From the NCBI GenBank assembly GCA_009767595.1, contig VSDK01010371.1:407556-471555 (forward strand): a stretch of 64,000 nt of DNA, in the 5' to 3' direction. Below, in pieces: positions 1 to 10,606 of this stretch. The notes below the pieces were generated by a model, which was given only the letters and a program-made list of their open reading frames with translations, was not told the DNA's origin and did no database searches. A program made the position numbers and the translations under genes. Origin of the DNA: Symbiodinium kawagutii. Lineage: Eukaryota; Sar; Dinophyceae; Suessiales; Symbiodiniaceae. The stretch's first letter is position 1. Each line of letters starts with the position of its first letter.

Positions 1-1183
1 GAATCTTAACCAACTTATAAGTATAGGGGCCCCAGCCTGTACCACCATTTGCCCTTATTCCGTGGTTTCCGTTTCATCAATCTTGAGGGCGCCAGCACAA
101 GCCAGAAATCCTCGACCAATCATTCTGGCCATGGATAGCCGAACCATGTAATGATCAATGGGGAACATGCACGAATTGAGGTGTTTCCATTCCAGAAAAC
201 ACCAAGCTAGACAGGAAGGCAAGCGAGTTTGTTCAACTTTTGTTGCTGGTGTGGTAGAAAACAAGGTTTGATGATTTTTCAAGTTTGTTGAAGTGTGTTC
301 ACGGCGTTATTGCATTGTTTTGCCGCAGTTGGTTGGAGGGATCGCCCTGGTGCCAAGAAATTCAGATCCCAAGTCTGACCGCCTGGAATGAGGATCAGTT
401 GCAAGCTTGAACCACATGTTGCCACACCCAGGGTGTTGATAGGGCGATTTTTTGTGATTGATGTGGATGATGTGGTACACTGCCCGTATATATCGTATGC
501 AAAGGATTCGAGTCTGAAAGCTGGCAATCATTTGACCTGGATATTGCTTCCTTCAAATATTTGACATGGACATGATATGTCTTTGATTTATCTCAAAATA
601 ATTTGCCCGTCCAAATTGAAATGCATGAGCCCGCCTCCTAAATATTCGCAGGTCAATACCCTGTACTACTGTACCCCGGCTGTTCACATCCCACGAATCG
701 CCAAAGTAGTCAAGCTATTGAGACATATTGAGACGTTCACCTACCTATTTGTTGGTTGGCTGAGAATGGCCTCTACTGAAGAAGGGGAACCTCAAACCCA
801 AAAACGCTCAGGAGGCTGCATCTTCCTCAAGGCTGTCGGGTCGGGGGAAGGCAGATTTTGGTCAGTGGAACGTCCTGGTCGTTTGATCCGACTCGCAAGC
901 TGGGCAATGGCAGTTTTTTCTGGTGATGATCAAGTGTCGAATGGCTAAGATCTATGTTAGAGATGATCTATGAGGGTTCATGGATGGTTCAGGGATAGGA
1001 TAGTTGCTCATGATGTAGCATGATTCACGGATAACTGATCAGTACTTCCTTGAGTTTTACCGTTTTACTTGCTTTTCACTGATGGAGCTTGTCATCATTT
1101 TAGAGATGTTTTACCATGGTGAATCCCTCGTTATTTAATCCTTGGTTGATCCATGGTCCTTTGTTTTGTCATCATGTGGCTGC
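1..1183. other. Intergenic or intronic DNA, no gene recognised
   Basis: I see no recognisable gene here. Two short open stretches have mildly protein-like composition: a minus-strand frame across 55-282 and a + strand frame at 766-948 that begins with Met-Ala-Ser-Thr-Glu-Glu. Neither has a motif I know or convincing splice sites. AT-rich spacer with scattered ATCA/TGAT words surrounds them. Confidence 0.5.
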
Positions 1184-1283
1184 GGGTCAAAACCCCATAC
1201 CCCTGGTTCCCTTCCATTTTTTCCCTTTTCATTGTTGGTCATTATCCCTCGTGAAATTGGTTGGTTGATATTGACCCATAGCC
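1184..1283 (+). repeat. MITE-like repeat family B, copy 1
   Basis: A roughly 100-bp element opening with GGGTCAAAACCCCATACCCC and closing with TTGATATTGACCCATAGCC. The ends are an imperfect inverted repeat (GGGTCAAAACC against GGTTGATATTGACCC). The centre carries the words TTGGTCATTATCCC and ATTGGTTGGTTGATATTGACC. Further copies lie at 25436-25547 and 49047-49144, with a truncated inverted copy at 42388-42467. No coding capacity, so it would be non-autonomous. Confidence 0.75.
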
Positions 1284-1542
1284 TTTTGCCTGGTTAACAG
1301 TTGATCTTCATGTTAAAAGTTGATGTCCTGCCAGGCCATCCAAGTCTGCCATGGCCTTGGACATCCTAGGCGACGTGGGTAGGGTAAGTGTGGATGATGT
1401 TGGTGAATCATCTAGTAGTAGGTGGTTGTTGAAACATGTGTTCTTTTGTATTTGGCATGGTTGGTTGATTAGCTAATATTTTTGACATCGCGGCCACGGA
1501 AAGTGGCGTGATGATTGGTGGACGCGCGCCAAGACCGAGGTG

Positions 1543-1587
1543 AATGATTAGCTAATATTTTTTCGGAGGGTTTCAACCACCAACTAG
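1543..1587 (+). repeat. MITE-like repeat family A, right-end fragment
   Basis: The segment reads GATTAGCTAATATTTTTTCG then GGTTTCAACCACCAACTAG, matching the right half of the family A element seen complete at 7134-7246 and 53830-53925. A related GGTTGGTTGATTAGCTAATAT stretch lies upstream near 1459-1480. This suggests an older, rearranged or nested copy. Confidence 0.55.
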
Positions 1588-3391
1588 TCCACAGAGCGCA
1601 GAGTTTGTAATGCCTATATAAGCAGAGTCAATCAGTATGTTTATGAATTTATGACATAAGCTTTGAGACAACATAACATGATCACAGACCATAAATGCAA
1701 AACATGAGAATGGATCATAACCACATTTATCAGCCCTAAGCTGAAGAACTAGAACCAGCTTGTTGGATAGTGATGGGTGGGGTATGTCAGCAAGCTGATG
1801 GCGGTTGACGCCAAACCCCACACTGGCATGATACCAAGCATAGAGAGCGATGCTATGCAGATGATGGTTAGAATTGATTCATCATGGTTGATACTGGTTG
1901 ATAATAGGGAGTTATAACGGTTGATCATGGCCAAAGATTGTTGATGTGCGTTGATGAATTTAATGATCAGTCATGGTTCCTGATGATACTGGAATCAAGC
2001 CTGGGCCCATGTTTATATATTGTTGGGATGATAAGGGTTTCTAAGTTTCTAATGCTTTCTACTACTGTAGCTACTACGTAGAGGGTTACAAGTGGTTTGT
2101 GACGCCCAAGGTTGCCTAATCATGGTAAATTGCTTCAAATACCGGTTGCCAAAAGTGGATTAATGAGGAATCATCGTTTATCTCAGTTCTACAATGAAAC
2201 GCGACATTCAAGAAGCCTCTATGATCAGCTTGCTCGTGCGTTTTCGACTGTCAGGTCCTTCAGGTATTGTTAGGAACCAGTATGATGGGGTGCCCCAAAG
2301 CCATGTTGTACAACGAAGTCGCTGTTGTGGCTTCCCTTGGACTACTGGCTATGAACAGCTGGAAGGTTAGTAGGTCCATGGTGAGCTGGACAACCCTTCG
2401 GAAGGCCTGTTGACTGCTGGGACTTGGATCATCTTGGATCCGTTTTGGATCGATGACCCACCCCTCGTATAAGAGATCAACGGTGGTGACCGTCACTCAC
2501 CCGGTCAGTAACCATTATAAGTCATTGTTCCCTAGTACAACTACGAGCCATCACTATCAATCAGCTCTGAACCACAAATCCTTAACTTGAGCAGCTATCA
2601 AAGCCCTTTCCTTCGGTCGGCGAGATAAAAATGAAACGACGAATCGCCATGACCAGTGTCGGCTGAAACCATTGCCGACCTTGTTGCCCTCAAAATCGGT
2701 GATGACTTGGTCATGGGGGGCGCGGTGAGCTTTCCAGAAGCGGACTTCGGAATGACGGCTGATGTGAATGAAGTTGTTTTTTGCTATTGTCCATTGGCAT
2801 TAGGGTTGATAGATGCTGGTAATAATAGCGACTGATAATTGGTATGTTTATCATGATCAATTTTTGGAGTGTCCATTAGCTCTCAGGATTTACCAGATCT
2901 CCAGAACTTGCTACCATCGACATAATTCCTTGGGACAGTTCTTGGCTGGAAGTATCTCCAAAGAATGACACTTGGTTGCCAGGCCATACCCAGATCCCAC
3001 ATGAATTGCAAATGGCCAGTAACTGTGGTGCACTGGTCATTCTGCAAAATTTAAGGGTGATGAGTGTTCTTGTTTTTGAGGCCACACCCAATTCTTGGGT
3101 ACCCGATGCTGTTTCGCCGTTGCTGACATCACGCCCGCGAACCTGTGGCTCTCCGCAGCTTGAAGCCGGTGGTAGGTTCCGGGCGCAAACTCGTTCCGCT
3201 GGTGGCACCTCGGCTGTCATGACTGGTGGCTAAGGGAAGTTGGGCACCTGGAGATTGAGAATCTCGGTGTCTCAGCTGTGATCCCAACCAAAGGCTGTAC
3301 CCTTTTGAATTATGCCGTGAAACGCCGTGGGGAAAAAGGACAGGTACACTGGGTATTGCAGTGTAGTTCCTAGTATGCACAATCTATCACA
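1588..3391. other. Non-coding stretch, no gene recognised
   Basis: No domain or convincing exon was found. Short overlapping open frames occur on both strands around 2876-3380, but they shadow one another and show no motif. A TATATAAGCA word sits near 1615, but there is no accompanying gene to make it a promoter. Confidence 0.5.
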
Positions 3392-4273
3392 TTGTCCTTG
3401 CCTGCATATACTTGCCAGATGGATTTGTATCACATAAACCTCCACCCTACGTTCCGTACAGTTGTTCTTGCCCCTTGCAAGCCTGCGAGTCATGTTGAGC
3501 TAGGTGAAGAGAAACAAGAGCGACGTAAGCATCGACTCGAAAATGTTTCTTTCATGTTTTGCTGTTTTCCCATGATGGACATTGGACGGGATGAATGCTT
3601 GGTGCGGTTCATCCGAGTGAGGGACTTTCCATCCAAACCTGTGCGGGCCTGCCATAAATGCTTTGTCTGGCGTTGGCCAAAAGAAGTCGTTCGCAAGTTG
3701 CATACTTACCTCCCACTTCCAGACTTTGGCAGCCTGGTTTTGACGAAATCAGTCAAGGACTTTGTTTCAGCGTGGTGTGACATACCAAAAAATGACTTGC
3801 ATGCAAAGCAAGCACTGTGGGTGCCTCTCGATTCCATAAGGGTGTCAGTTTCTCAGTCATTTTTGGGTTCTTCCTTCTCAAATACTCCCTCACTTGCAAA
3901 GGCCTGGGCACCCCCCTCAACCAGAAAGTTGATGTTTTACACTATTTTGTTCACAATGGCTGAAGCTGCCTTGTCAATTTCTTTTGTATGTTCTGTGAGA
4001 TCTCGTGCGGACCTCAAAGACTTGAGCAGAAAAGAATTCGGGGGAGCACCCTGTATTGAAGGCTTCCGTACGGGAAACAATCATTTGTGGGGCATTGATT
4101 TGAGGGATAATGACCATATGCATGATAGCCCGAGGAATCCAAAAACATGTCCATATTCCCTTGGCCCTTCGAATGTGAAAGCCTGGAGCTCATTAGCTTG
4201 GAAAATCCCAGGAGTTAGACTCTTTCCTTCATGTTTGAAATGCCCACGTGTTTTCATTCTTGAGTATACTTGA
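3392..4273 (+). CDS. Hypothetical 293-residue open reading frame
   Basis: This is an uninterrupted 882-base frame, the longest outside the 28-41 kb cluster, starting at ATG 3392 and ending at TGA. I do not recognise the product. It is rich in Ser, Lys, Arg and Cys, with Cys-x2-Cys pairs near the middle (CHKCFVW) and the C-terminus (CLKCP), and one hydrophobic patch around residues 180-205 (FYTILFTMAEAALSISFVC). No homologous motif or neighbour suggests a job. Shadow frames exist on the opposite strand, and I see no splice sites flanking it. It could be a large exon, a decayed repeat-encoded gene or a chance opening. Confidence 0.3.
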   Translation: MSLPAYTCQMDLYHINLHPTFRTVVLAPCKPASHVELGEEKQERRKHRLENVSFMFCCFPMMDIGRDECLVRFIRVRDFPSKPVRACHKCFVWRWPKEVVRKLHTYLPLPDFGSLVLTKSVKDFVSAWCDIPKNDLHAKQALWVPLDSIRVSVSQSFLGSSFSNTPSLAKAWAPPSTRKLMFYTILFTMAEAALSISFVCSVRSRADLKDLSRKEFGGAPCIEGFRTGNNHLWGIDLRDNDHMHDSPRNPKTCPYSLGPSNVKAWSSLAWKIPGVRLFPSCLKCPRVFILEYT

Positions 4274-5322
4274 TTATTCAAGGAATTAGGGTGTTTACAT
4301 GAGTTTGTTGTTTGCTTAATGCAATTTACCAAACAAATCTGACTATAAGTGGAGGCTTACCCCAAGCATCCCAAGATGAGACAGTTTGTGTGGAAAAATG
4401 TGCAGAGCTGGGTGACTTCATTCACGGACACCCAAGCATTGCACATTCAACCATCCCGGAGCAGATAGAACTTCAAGTGGACCATCCCTATCCATCCCCA
4501 TCCATCCCCAATGAATGACTCATCCAAACTTTGAACATGGAGGACATGCTACCCAAGGATGATCCAGGGTGGTGATATACCTGCGTGTGCTTCCACATGT
4601 TTGTGCATATTTTTGCTGCACGATTCCTGAGCGTTCAGGAGCCATGCGGCCAGTGCCTGATCACCCAAACTCCTTGCGACGCGAAAAGACTGCGAAGGAC
4701 CGCAGCTGCGATCCAAGTCCTAGACACGTTATTGTGGATCTTTAGATTCTTTAGTATTCTATACAGACTGGTTTGTGCATGTATGACTCTTGACTTAGGA
4801 TCACAATATGTCTCTTTGTCACTCTGCGGGTGTAGCTTTATCAGCAATAATGTGGGACAATTGATTCGCATGATATATTTTGGAGGTTGCGAAGCCCTCA
4901 ACGGCAAAGCTGCTACTGCCGCTTGCGTCTGTAAGAAACATGGACTACTGGATTCTAAAGGAGTCATGGACATGAAAAGCCATTGGGCAGTGAACAGTTG
5001 TGGACCTCCTAAGGTGGGCAACTTCCATAAACAGATTTGGGAGTTTTTTTTTGCTCAGTTGCATCCATCCCTTTTTACCGGCTTCCTCTCCGCCATTTGT
5101 GTGGCAGTTCCACTCACGTCTTTTTTGAAAAAATGTACTGTACTGAGGCTGTATTGTTGAATTTCCCATTCGTCATTTGTCAAAGATATACCTCAAGAAT
5201 TGAATGCACTGGCCGATCGAAAACTGAAAAGTGAAGATAAATGATGGTTCCGAGTGGTACAGCAGCATGAGCCAAACCATGGGTTGCTTACGTACTGGAC
5301 ATCTTTCAACATCTGGCTGGTG
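4274..5322. other. Spacer with one ambiguous open frame
   Basis: A 191-codon frame at 4585-5160 on the + strand overlaps a 128-codon minus-strand frame at 4635-5021. Neither carries a motif I can name, so I do not call a gene. The + frame contains a locally protein-like segment around 4900-5010 (CEALNGKAATAACVCKKHG) followed by GTGGGC, which could be an exon end. Confidence 0.4.
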
Positions 5323-5420
5323 GTTTTCAACATTTTTTATCTATAGTGATTATGATCGAATGGTTGGGTGACAAGCATTGACAACCATATTTTCGGAGGG
5401 GCAGTCCAATCACCAACCAG
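5323..5420 (+). mobile_element. MITE-like repeat family A, copy abutting an exon
   Basis: The element starts CTGGCTGGTGGTTTTCAAC, has the central words GAATGGTTGGGTGACAAG and ATTTTCGGAGGGG, and ends CCAATCACCAACCAG. Its termini are imperfect inverted repeats (CTGGYTGGTGGTTT). The last two bases are AG, and a protein-like open frame follows directly at 5421, so the repeat end may act as the 3-prime splice site. Confidence 0.6.
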
Positions 5421-5640
5421 ACATGCTCACTGTGCGGCATTCGTCCACTCAACCTGGACGGACGGCCAGCCCCCGCTCCGCCAGGACAGAGCTTTCCAGG
5501 AGAAATTGGAAATCGAAACCAAAGTCTTGAAGGTTTTGAAGGCACCAGCTACGGCGCAGGGTCGTGACGTCAAGGATAACAAGCAGTTGACGCCAAGACA
5601 AGCACTTGGGCTTGGTAGAAAGCAGCGACAGCAGCAGTAA
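5421..5640 (+). CDS. Candidate exon, charged helical protein of unknown function
   Basis: The + strand frame is open from the end of the family A repeat to TAA at 5638-5640. The second half looks genuinely coding: FQEKLEIETKVLKVLKAP is followed by a Lys/Arg/Gln-rich tail ending GLGRKQRQQQ, a pattern typical of a soluble helical or nucleic-acid-binding C-terminus. No domain is recognised. The stop codon could be a true terminus, or the exon could end at CAGCAG just before GTAAC-like sequence. The overlapping minus-strand frame has poorer composition (Cys/Ser-rich). Confidence 0.42.
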
Positions 5641-6121
5641 CAACCACATGAACCACAACGCACACGTAATTACAGGAACGAATTGTGCAATGGGTTACTT
5701 GATATTTATATATTCCCCGGCAAATCGAAGAGGTATTGGCGATAAAGCACAGGAGCATGCGAGTCCCAGCACTCTCCTAAATCCTGCTCACACTCGTTGT
5801 CATTCTGCGGGACTTGCCATGATATCTTGTCATTTTTACTGCCAGGTTTCTGTGGCACCCATTGATTTGATAGGAAAGTGTTGGGGGATGTTGGGAGCAA
5901 AATTGCTACTCAGGTCCTTAGGATCGTCGCTGTCTTCCTGGGCCCAAAAAAAACATCCTCCCAGTAGAACCACTCCTGGGCAACGCCGTCCATGTTTTGG
6001 ATGCCAAAAATAGTAGTATATTGTAGTGTACATGTGTGGTCGTGTGTATATCGTCAGTATATTGACAATATGTTTTGTTTTAACCTAGGCATGCGCCATG
6101 AACATCGATTAAAAAATGTGC

Positions 6122-6149
6122 GTGTGTGTGTGTGTGTGTGTGCGTGTGA
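6122..6149. repeat. (GT)n microsatellite
   Basis: A run of about 14 GT units with one GC interruption. Confidence 0.95.
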
Positions 6150-6371
6150 GCTCGAAGAATGCAAAGTATACATGTACGAGTGCTTTGTAAAAACAAAGTG
6201 CTGGCCCTGATGTGTCAGTACATGTCACGATTGTAGATAGCAAAACCTCATAGTGTCGACCTTTGTGACTGTTCCCAAACTGAGCCGAAAAAGCTTCACG
6301 ACCACGATCACATGCCTTTTTTTGTATACATATATAATATTCATCATTTACTGGCTTTTTTTTTTTAAAAA

Positions 6372-6526
6372 TTGTTATTTTCTGATTGGTTGGTTGACTA
6401 ATATGCCTCCTAGGGTTGAAACCACCAAGCAGTTTATCTGGCTTGTGGTTGTAAACAGTTGTTATTTTCTGATTGGTTGGTTGACTAATATGCCTCCTAG
6501 GGTTGAAACCACCAAGCAGTTTATCT
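6372..6526 (+). mobile_element. Tandem pair of family A MITE-like repeats
   Basis: A 68-base sequence beginning TTGTTATTTTCTGATTGGTT and ending CACCAAGCAGTTTATCT occurs identically at 6372-6439 and 6459-6526. The 19 bases between them (GGCTTGTGGTTGTAAACAG) resemble the left terminus of family A. The block is therefore one right-hand part plus one complete short element, or a tandem duplication with an 87-bp unit. The perfect identity implies recent duplication. Confidence 0.8.
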
Positions 6527-6613
6527 ATCAGTGTCATTCTCATTCATTATCATTAGCTCGTATATGCTATCATGTTTCGCCGCTACCGGACTTGGGGTCC
6601 AAGTTGTTGGCAG

Positions 6614-7371
6614 GTAAGTCCAGAGGCAGCTCGTTGGCACTTTCAGCAGCTGCAGGCTTGTTGCGATATGAGTTTATGCTGGGTGAATATGGGCCATTCT
6701 TTGTAAGTATCAAGATATTCCATCCTTAGTCTCAATTGATTCTATGAGAGATGGAGATGATAAGGATGGTCCATATCTAAAGTTTCCTCTATCTCAAGAT
6801 ATTCCGTCCTTCTTTTATTTCAGTAGTCTGAACATGTTGCTTTTGATCAGCACAGCCGCGTTGCTGTTGGCAGAGCTCAGCCAAGGAAGTGCGCCAGAAA
6901 TTGGTCGGGGCAAAGAAAACTGATATCGAGGCCTGGGTGGACATGGCTTTTGCGGCAGCCTTGGGGACCGAAGATGGTGGTGTTGGATGCCTTAAGCCAT
7001 GTAAGGCGCAGGATGTACCGGTCACACCTTGGGGATGCCGTTGGAACAAGTCCTGTTGCTGGGACCATCTCAGCGGAGTTCTCTCAAGGTTACAGCAGCC
7101 AGGGTCCAGTCATATTTTGTAAGGAATCAATTACTGGCTGGTGGTGTTTAACAGTCAAAGTTTAACATCTTTTATTTCCCCAATGACTATTAATAAATGG
7201 TTGGTTGACTAATATTTTTCATAGGGGTGGTTCAACCACCAAGCAGATTGCATGTGCAAACCTGTTGGATTTGACACTGCCGTTTATGCAGGAAATTCGC
7301 AGAGAGCGGAGAGATGTTTCAACTCCAGATGCAAAAGTTTGGACTGACCCAAGGTTGATGGAATTTGCGGG
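6614..7371 (+). CDS. Candidate three-exon gene fragment, function unknown
   Basis: Three segments look like exons with consensus borders. The first is 6614-6702: CAG acceptor at 6611-6613, GTAAGT donor at 6703. The second is about 6863-7118, with a GTAAGG donor at 7119. The third is 7292-7371: TTTATGCAG acceptor, GTGAGC donor at 7372. The third reads EIRRERRDVSTPDAKVW followed by TDPRLMEFAG. Reading frames of the first two are ambiguous, so I do not assemble a protein. The 7119-7291 intron is 173 bases, of which about 113 are a family A repeat. A possible fourth exon starts at 7514 after CCCCAG. I recognise no domain. Confidence 0.38.
7134..7246 (+). mobile_element. MITE-like repeat family A, best complete copy, inside an intron
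   Basis: The 113-bp element starts CTGGCTGGTGGTGTTTAAC, passes through TTTATTTCCCCAATGA, AATGGTTGGTTGACTAATAT and TTTTTCATAGGGGTGG, and ends TTCAACCACCAAGCAG. The termini form an imperfect inverted repeat. It occupies most of the short intron between the candidate exons ending at 7118 and starting at 7292, 15 bases from the donor. Confidence 0.75.
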
Positions 7372-8264
7372 GTGAGCTCAGGTACAGCGCAGACACCCTT
7401 GATTCCATGATTACAATTGATGTAATCCTGGTATGATAAAATCCTGGCCCCTATTCATGAACACGTGTGCTAAGCTAGGTGACAATCAACTCTGACGGCC
7501 TTGGCCACCCCAGCCGTATCAGAGGCGCATCGTGAAGCATTGGAACAGACTCAAGATGAGGTCGAGGACTGGGCTACGCCACTGAACCTTTGACCGCTAA
7601 GTGAGTTGTACCCATTGCTGCTACCCAGATGCTCGATTTATGGTGTATTTACCATTTGGCGGTTGATGAAGATAGGGGTACCCCAAAAATGGTTGCTTGA
7701 TAATTAAAAAATGCGTGCTATTGAATGATTTAAGAGCACCCTATTTTGAGAAATTCAGCCATCGAATGCAGGTAAATGCTGGTCAATGTACATGGATCAT
7801 TTAGGGACATCGCTTTCTAAGCCGAGAAGCTCTTGGAACAAGACGAACTTTCAGTAGGACCCACCAATGCACTGCCTCTGAGTGGCATATCTTTGCTTGG
7901 GCTGTTTGGCGCGTGAAGTGCAGGACCACTTGGTGTTCATCACCGGCCTGCAAGTCTTGAACAAGGCCTCAGGGCCCTGAGATGGGAGAGATGATGTGCC
8001 TTGCATCCTGGAGCCCAGCTACGTCAAGGATGGAAATTCATTATGAGGAAAGGAAATGCCAAGATGGGCCAAGCTAATCCAAGAATTCCCAAGATAGATA
8101 CACACACACCACACCCACATATACAAATATAAGAATTCATATAATATGCATTTCCAAATGCCTGTTAACTATCCATCATCATATTTGAAACAAACACGGG
8201 CTGTTGGAATTCCATTTGAGATTGCCGGGCCTCAGCATTGTCGCTGCCATCCCTTGGGACACAG
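7372..8264. other. Spacer, one possible exon only
   Basis: After CCCCAG at 7513 a stretch reads AVSEAHREALEQTQDEVEDW in one frame but is also protein-like in a second, so I leave it uncalled. The rest, including a CA/CACAC-rich segment near 8100-8120, shows nothing I can support. Confidence 0.4.
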
Positions 8265-8435
8265 GCAATGCGCAACAGGGAACTCAAAAGGTTGAGAGCG
8301 CAGGACGCAGGGGTGCAACTGGAAGCTTTGTCACATGAATCCTTGGAAAAGCTTGGAACAGCCAGCAGAAAATTCACAAATTCCTTGGAAATCTGCGAAA
8401 TCCTTCGAAAAAGCCAGCCGAAGTGCTTGGAGTAG
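8265..8435 (+). CDS. Candidate exon, helical charged segment
   Basis: After GGGACACAG the + frame reads AMRNRELKRLRAQDAGVQ, then a Leu/Glu/Ser-rich amphipathic stretch, to TAG at 8433-8435. The composition fits a helical cytoplasmic segment better than the opposite-strand frame, which is Ser/Cys-rich. No domain is recognised and no downstream partner is established. The segment also holds an imperfect direct repeat of CTTGGAAA words (CCTTGGAAAAGCTTGGAACA, CCTTGGAAATC), so a chance opening in a repeat is possible. Confidence 0.3.
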   Translation, partial: AMRNRELKRLRAQDAGVQLEALSHESLEKLGTASRKFTNSLEICEILRKSQPKCLE

Positions 8436-8573
8436 TGGGAAGGTTTTTCTTTTGAACATATCGCTGAGGTATTTTGTTGAGCCTTTAATGTTACTGCAAA
8501 AATGAAACATAGATAAAATAGTCAAGAATAGTTCCAAGTAGATTCATTCATAGCAACTGATTTAATGCCCGCC

Positions 8574-8593
8574 AGAGAGAGAGAGAGAGAGAG
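8574..8593. repeat. (GA)n microsatellite
   Basis: About ten GA units. Confidence 0.95.
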
Positions 8594-9336
8594 TAGCTAA
8601 TTTAGCCCCTATATCTGGGATAGATCACCAGCTATTTGAGGTCAACTGGGCGGTTTATCAATATGGATCCATCATAATCATCATGGTTGATCAAGACTTG
8701 TTGGTCTCTTGGCAGCCGCGTGAAGATCACAGCGCCACTGGCATGTTTACACCCGGCGTTGGCAATTTTCAACCATCTGTGAGCATATATCTCAATCAAG
8801 TCGTTTAAAAGCCAAGTCTCAGTGCTCTTGCCATATAGGATGGGGTTGGTCAAGCAGCGTTTCATCTATTTGAACGATGGACTCATGGGATGTGGGGGCC
8901 CATGTCCCGCTCGCCCAGCCGCAGGAAAGTGTTATGCAGATGTTTGTAACCAAGTGCTTGAGCACCATTTATGCTTGGATGGTATCTTCGTTTCTGGACG
9001 AGAAAACTTGCTGGTATGCCTACATCATAATGATGGTTGGCGATAGTTAGGCAATTTGCAGGCAAAAAATGGTTGCTCACTGATTGCCCTCGGGTTTTTT
9101 GCCTGGCCAGCTGGAAAATCAACGCATTTCCCAGGCGTGATCAATGAATATCATGTTAAAAAATTCAACAAGTATCCATTGCCAGATGAACGCCACCTTC
9201 CTGCACCATCCTGCACCACCCGAAACTGTCCCTGCGCACGACCTGGGAAGAACCGCAGCTGGCCAGAGATGCTCAGGTCATAGGAGCTGGAAATCAGTTG
9301 CTGGATCTTGGTTGTGTGTCCGAGATCATCAACCAG

Positions 9337-9390
9337 TAACCATCAACCATTGATATGGCAGTTGATTAATGATTGATCAATGGATGTCAA
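9337..9390 (+). repeat. Short dispersed repeat family E, copy 1
   Basis: Contains ACCATTGATATGGCAGTTGA then TTAATGATTGATCAATGGATG. Two further copies lie at 11166-11210 and 11277-11322. The sequence is a weak palindrome around TTGATCAA. Confidence 0.6.
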
Positions 9391-9465
9391 TGAGAATATA
9401 ACCAATTGAAGCTCATGTCAATGATTGATCCATTGATTAACCATCAACGAACCATCAAGATCCAG

Positions 9466-9596
9466 TTGAAGCCGAGGTTTTGCTACGACATGATCCGAAT
9501 CTTTTTGGTGACGGTCAATGAGCGCTTGGCAGGGGGCGAGAAACCAAAAGAGCTGGCATTTGCTGGACACTCGGCTGCATCCCCAGGTAGCTGGAG
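9466..9596 (+). CDS. Candidate internal exon, phase-compatible with the exon at 10607
   Basis: The exon follows a TCCAG acceptor at 9461-9465 and ends at CCCCAG before GTAGCT at 9597. Its frame reads LKPRFCYDMIRIFLVTVNER, then LAGGEKPKELAFAGHSAASP. It starts in phase 0 and ends with two bases of a codon. The exon at 10607 begins with the third base of a codon, so the two join cleanly as Ser-Pro-Arg-Trp-Tyr-Pro. Downstream the + strand holds more exon-like segments (10607-10754, possibly 11526-11597, 12524-12645) that may belong to the same gene. I do not recognise the family. The hydrophobic YDMIRIFLVTV could be a buried strand or helix. Confidence 0.48.
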
Positions 9597-10000
9597 GATG
9601 CTTGGGGGTACCGCCACGGATAACCCCATATGAAATCACCAAGGCTCAAAGCAGGTGTTAAATAGCAAAATCAACGGATTGCTATAATTAACCCTTATTA
9701 TATATACTTATTGGACGTCCCGCTATTCAGTGCAGATAAAGCTCTTTATTGTTCTTTGGCATGTTGGCTATGGTTGCATGTTTTTTCGCTGGCTGGTGGT
9801 TTGAAACAACAGTATTTTGGGAATGGCTTGTAGCCACCCATGGCTTGTAGCCACCCAGCCCGACCAGTCTTAATTCTAGAGGTGGATCAACTGCTAAGGT
9901 TGCCCTTCAAGGTGAGGGCACTCAGTCCGCACTGTCAACTGACAACATCACCTGCAAGGTATTTGGAGGACATCACCTTCAAACCAACCAGCCGTGAATT

Positions 10001-10549
10001 TTGCTGATCCATGCCACCGTGTTTCACAGAAGCCAACCAAGGATATGGTATTTATGCTCCTTGGAACTGGTTCAGCGGGAGAATGGGCGACCCGGGATAT
10101 GGTCGACCCGGGATGTGAACTCAGCCTGGGTTTGTTTTATCATGAGGCAGATTGACATGGCATGGGCCCGCGCCCCAAGCAGCGCCTTTGGCGGTTTCCA
10201 GCATTTCCACCGTCACCGACGGGCGACCGAAAGAATGATAGAGAGAGAGAGAGAGTATGTATTATATGTTAGGGCTGTACATGAAAAGCGTCGTGCCGTA
10301 GTGGAGATTCCCAAATTGAACAGCGAGCCGCTTGTCTTTGCTGGGATGTCCGCATTACCAAGCGTTGGTCTAGTTGGTACCGACCCATGCTCTGGAGAAA
10401 CCACCTGCCAAGGGCCTGATCGCATGGTCGCTGGTTCCCATCTTGCAGTACAAGATTCGTCACTTGGGCGCAAGGGTCAGGGGATGGACCATGGTAGCCA
10501 CATTTCCTTGCTGATGCTCTCCCCGGCGTACTTGGTTAGACATACATGA
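10001..10549 (+). other. Open frame of 182 codons with embedded (GA)n, probably intronic
   Basis: The frame is long but includes a (GA)n run at 10241-10255, translated as an Arg/Glu repeat, and lies in the intron implied by the phase-matched exons at 9466-9596 and 10607-10754. The second half (RAVVEIPKLNSEPLVFAG) looks somewhat protein-like, so an additional exon is possible, but the flanking splice sites are not convincing. Confidence 0.35.
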
Positions 10550-10606
10550 TCATACATTGATACATGGCTTCCTATGTATTAAACACAGACTTGTCCATGT
10601 ATACAG

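Noticed and set aside
6253..6729. 158-codon + frame and 144-codon minus frame
   Set aside because: Both run through the duplicated family A repeat; the internal protein repeat simply mirrors the DNA duplication.
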